Below are positions 61,791 through 64,000 of a DNA stretch of 64,000 nucleotides, in pieces. The notes beneath the pieces are model-generated. The model ran no database searches. It saw only the letters and a list, made by a program, of their open reading frames with translations, and was not told where the DNA came from. Made by a program: the position numbers and the translations under genes. This stretch comes from Vibrio sp. UBA2441 (GTDB taxonomy: Bacteria; Pseudomonadota; Gammaproteobacteria; Enterobacterales; Vibrionaceae), in the NCBI GenBank assembly GCA_002342685.1, contig DDQN01000062.1:20265-84264 (forward strand), read 5' to 3'. Each line of letters starts with the position of its first letter. Position 1 is the stretch's first letter.

Positions 61791-62363
61791 CTAACTTGCC
61801 TTATTAACATTCTCAAGTGCAATGCAATATAAGCTTATAGCCCCTTCACACATATCGATGTTCAACCCTGCCTGCTCGTCACTGCAATTTAACGCCAATG
61901 CATAGCCATGAAGGTAATCGACCAATAGATCGAGTGCATTTTTCGCCGATTCCATCTCTAAATGCAATGGCTCAATAACAAGGTGAAACCGTTCTATAAA
62001 TACCGCAGCAGGACTTTCACTATTCATGCTAAGTAACGTTTCCAGTAGCCCGGGATAGCGATTGAGCAAACTCACGTAACTCTTGCACAATTTGACGAGC
62101 TCTGGCTTCCAGCTATCACTAACCTTCGGTTCATAGATGTCTTCTATCAATGAAGTGGTTATCGCCTCTAAGAGTGCATTTTTATTGCTGAAGTAATGGT
62201 AAATCGCCATTGCATCAACATTTAGACATGATGCTAACTTACGAATACTTGGAACTTTCTCTTCTTCTTTCATCAACGTTTTAGCCATATCCATGATGGA
62301 TTGCGTACTAAGTTGGCTGCCCGATCCTTTTGGTCGACCACGTTTTTTCTCCTTGACAGACAT
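61791..62363 (-). CDS. TetR-family transcriptional regulator
   Basis: A 190-residue protein. A basic KKRGRPKGSG head is followed by a helix-turn-helix (SIRKLASCLNVDAMAIYHYFSNK, about residues 39-61) and a ligand-binding C-terminal domain. It is divergent from a RibD/DHFR-like reductase gene (120 nt), its probable target. The last 140 nt of the gene are duplicated at 59632-59767. Confidence 0.88.
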   Translation of the reverse strand: MSVKEKKRGRPKGSGSQLSTQSIMDMAKTLMKEEEKVPSIRKLASCLNVDAMAIYHYFSNKNALLEAITTSLIEDIYEPKVSDSWKPELVKLCKSYVSLLNRYPGLLETLLSMNSESPAAVFIERFHLVIEPLHLEMESAKNALDLLVDYLHGYALALNCSDEQAGLNIDMCEGAISLYCIALENVNKAS

Positions 62364-62483
62364 TCATTTTCCTCGTTAGACTTACATTAATTTCTACAGT
62401 GTAGAATAAATTATAATCTATGCTGTTCTTAAAGCCAAGAGATGAACTAAGTTAGTTCAGAAAAACTTAAAAGGAGATAAAAA

Positions 62484-63047
62484 ATGAAATGTTCTGTATA
62501 TATCGCCACCAGCGTTGATGGTTTCATTGCCAAAAAAGATGGTAGTGTGGATTGGTTACATACGGCTGGAAACCCTGAAGCAGATATGGGTGATCAAATT
62601 GATATGGGATTCGCTAAATACATGTCGTCTGTTGATTGCCTGATCATGGGCCGCAAATGCATGCAGACCATTTCAAACATGGACCTGAATCCGGAGCAGT
62701 GGCCGTATGGTGAGACTCGAATCATTGTGCTAAGTAAAACAGTAAAACAGGCACCGGATAATGTGAAAGACAAAATCGAGATGTACTCTGGTGATCTTCA
62801 AGCGTTGGTATCCAAACTCGAAAGCGAAGGACATCAGCATGCTTACATTGATGGAGGCACTACAATTCAGTCGTTCATTAACCTCCAGATGATCGATGAG
62901 ATAACTATCACTCGCGCCCCGATATTATTAGGTGAAGGTATTCCGTTGTTTGGTAAAACATCTAAAGACATCAAGTTAGAGCAGACACAAGCGATTGCCT
63001 TTACTAACGACTTTGTACAGGTAAAGTACACGGTTAATTATCAATAA
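62484..63047 (+). CDS. Dihydrofolate reductase/RibD C-terminal family reductase
   Basis: A 187-residue protein. MKCSVYIATSVDGFIAKKDG at the start and LIMGRKCMQTISNM near residue 51 follow the YwjB/RibD_C type of DHFR-fold reductases; YIDGGTTIQSFINL near 119 is the conserved glycine segment. AAAAGGAG upstream is an excellent ribosome site. The substrate is unknown. The divergent TetR gene suggests it is induced by a toxic or antifolate-like compound (inference). Confidence 0.85.
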   Translation: MKCSVYIATSVDGFIAKKDGSVDWLHTAGNPEADMGDQIDMGFAKYMSSVDCLIMGRKCMQTISNMDLNPEQWPYGETRIIVLSKTVKQAPDNVKDKIEMYSGDLQALVSKLESEGHQHAYIDGGTTIQSFINLQMIDEITITRAPILLGEGIPLFGKTSKDIKLEQTQAIAFTNDFVQVKYTVNYQ

Positions 63048-63093
63048 AAGCTTCTGACTCACTCCAACATCAACGGTCATCCACCAAGCAGAG

Positions 63094-63999
63094 TTAGTCA
63101 GCTAATAAATTATGCGTTTGTTGATTAACCTGAGGAATCACTTGGGAAGGAGATATCAGAAACTTTTTCTTAAACGCTTTGCTCAAATGGAATGCATCGG
63201 TAAAGCCTAACTCATAGGCCAATTGCGTGATGTTATGTCCTCCTTTTTTGAGTAAAGAGTGTGCAATTTCTAACTTAATAGTTAGATAGTATTCTTTGGG
63301 TGATTTACCTGTTTCTTGGGTAAACAGTTTTCGTAAGTGTTGTTCGCTGCACCCAGAGAATTTTGCCATATCGCGCACTTGCCAACTCTCAGATAACCGT
63401 ACATGCATTTCATCAATCACTTTCTCCACCATCTTTTTTTGAGGAGATTTATTGTCATATTTTGCATCTACAAGCCACTCATAGAATATTTTAGTAAATA
63501 TAGCCGCCGCATAAGAATGATGATATTGCTGTTTGCTTTTTAGCTGTGTTGAAAGTTCATTAAATTGCATATCAAAATGCACTTTATTATCAATACTTAT
63601 TATTTGATTAAAGGGAATATTCTTTTTTTCTTCTGAATCTACAAAAAGCTCAATCCAATAAAGTTTCCATACCAAACCTACACAGCCATAACTTACGATA
63701 TCTTGCGGTTCCAAGAACATAACGCTATTCCCACGGATCTGATAAGAATCCGCGTTTTTTACATTAATCACACCTTGCCCTTTCTCTGTATACACCACAA
63801 CTATGGTGTTATCAGCAAAAGGTAACCTTCTATCTCTGGGCCAAATGTTCTGATAGTGCTTATCGCCATGTACATCCCAAAAAGAACGGATACGAATCCC
63901 GCTACAGCTCACACTTTTTCTAATAACTAACGGATTATTTTTCATAGTTTCGTTTTTTACATGAATCAGTTCGTTAACTACATCTATACCCGTGATCAT
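63094..63999 (-). CDS. AraC-family transcriptional regulator at the window edge
   Basis: A 301-residue frame from ATG 63999; an internal ATG at 63945 gives about 283 residues and is equally plausible, and the true start could lie beyond the window. The N-terminal half is a cupin-like AraC binding domain (RDRRLPFADNTIVVVYTEKG near 54), and the C-terminal half has two helix-turn-helix motifs (SWQVRDMAKFSGCSEQHLRKLF and ITQLAYELGFTDAFHLSKAFKKKF). It is convergent with the reductase gene. Targets and ligand are unknown. Confidence 0.82.
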   Translation of the reverse strand: MITGIDVVNELIHVKNETMKNNPLVIRKSVSCSGIRIRSFWDVHGDKHYQNIWPRDRRLPFADNTIVVVYTEKGQGVINVKNADSYQIRGNSVMFLEPQDIVSYGCVGLVWKLYWIELFVDSEEKKNIPFNQIISIDNKVHFDMQFNELSTQLKSKQQYHHSYAAAIFTKIFYEWLVDAKYDNKSPQKKMVEKVIDEMHVRLSESWQVRDMAKFSGCSEQHLRKLFTQETGKSPKEYYLTIKLEIAHSLLKKGGHNITQLAYELGFTDAFHLSKAFKKKFLISPSQVIPQVNQQTHNLLAD

Positions 64000-64000
64000 T

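Overview
The window looks like chromosomal DNA of a marine gammaproteobacterium, most probably Vibrionaceae. The reasons are moderate-to-low GC, the Vibrio-type sialic acid cluster (siaPQM, nanA, nanE, nanK, nagA), a DUF5062-like small protein, CRP-type sites, a REP-associated (RAYT) transposase and many TRAP transporters. No rRNA, tRNA, CRISPR array, prophage or replication origin was recognised.

Layout. (1) 1-12.2 kb: amino-sugar and sialic acid catabolism. A minus-strand operon encodes a GlcNAc 2-epimerase (AGE/renin-binding type), a NagB-like isomerase/deaminase, a PIG-L deacetylase and a class II aldolase cut by the window edge. Next come siaP-siaQ-siaM-nanA (minus) and, divergently, nanE-nanK-nagA-EamA transporter. 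A cytoplasmic SGNH hydrolase converges on them. (2) 12.4-21.1 kb: a DUF748 envelope protein, a CbpA-type co-chaperone with a Pmp3-like peptide, a transporter-histidine kinase hybrid with a small translationally coupled membrane protein (CbrX/CbrA-like), and DoxX. (3) 21.1-27.5 kb: a plastic zone with a hexanucleotide tandem repeat and a 19-bp palindrome before a LysR gene, the 5' stub of a starch-type lipoprotein enzyme cut off at a RAYT-associated repeat, a dCache-PAS-GGDEF-EAL protein and an intact RAYT transposase; a 69-bp piece of that transposase also lies at 17.2 kb. (4) 27.6-31.5 kb: a PhyH-like dioxygenase, an orphan SiaP paralogue, an AraC regulator and a YbaK-like deacylase.

(5) 31.6-40.5 kb: an eight-gene minus-strand operon for corrinoid-dependent methyl transfer. 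It has an MtaB-type methanol methyltransferase with its three expected zinc ligands, a corrinoid protein, a RACo-type ferredoxin-ATPase activator, a MetH-activation-domain protein, two CobW-type GTPases and two UroD/MtaA-family proteins, one fused to a thioredoxin-like domain. This is unusual for a Vibrio and is the most novel region. (6) 40.6-44.8 kb: a LysR gene divergent from a D-serine-dehydratase-like PLP enzyme and an ornithine-cyclodeaminase-family reductase (possibly hydroxyaspartate/iminosuccinate chemistry), then an alpha/beta hydrolase.

(7) 45-57.1 kb: a complete sulfoquinovose degradation (sulfo-EMP) cluster. It contains the regulator YihW, kinase YihV, SLA reductase YihU, a GalM-type mutarotase, isomerase YihS, a class II aldolase in place of class I YihT, a TRAP transporter in place of the YihO/YihP permeases, and sulfoquinovosidase YihQ. 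A 32-bp element is shared by the yihS and aldolase promoters at equal distance from the start codons. (8) 57.2-64 kb: DUF5062-like protein, GcvA-type LysR with a divergent EamA transporter, a wrecked MATE gene joined to a duplicated tetR fragment, a Fic-fold protein lacking the catalytic histidine with five TAAGGACA repeats in its promoter, TetR, a RibD/DHFR-like reductase and an AraC regulator.

Most clusters follow one pattern: a TRAP importer or sugar enzymes behind CRP-like sites with a local regulator, suited to scavenging sialic acid, plant/algal sulfosugar and one-carbon compounds.
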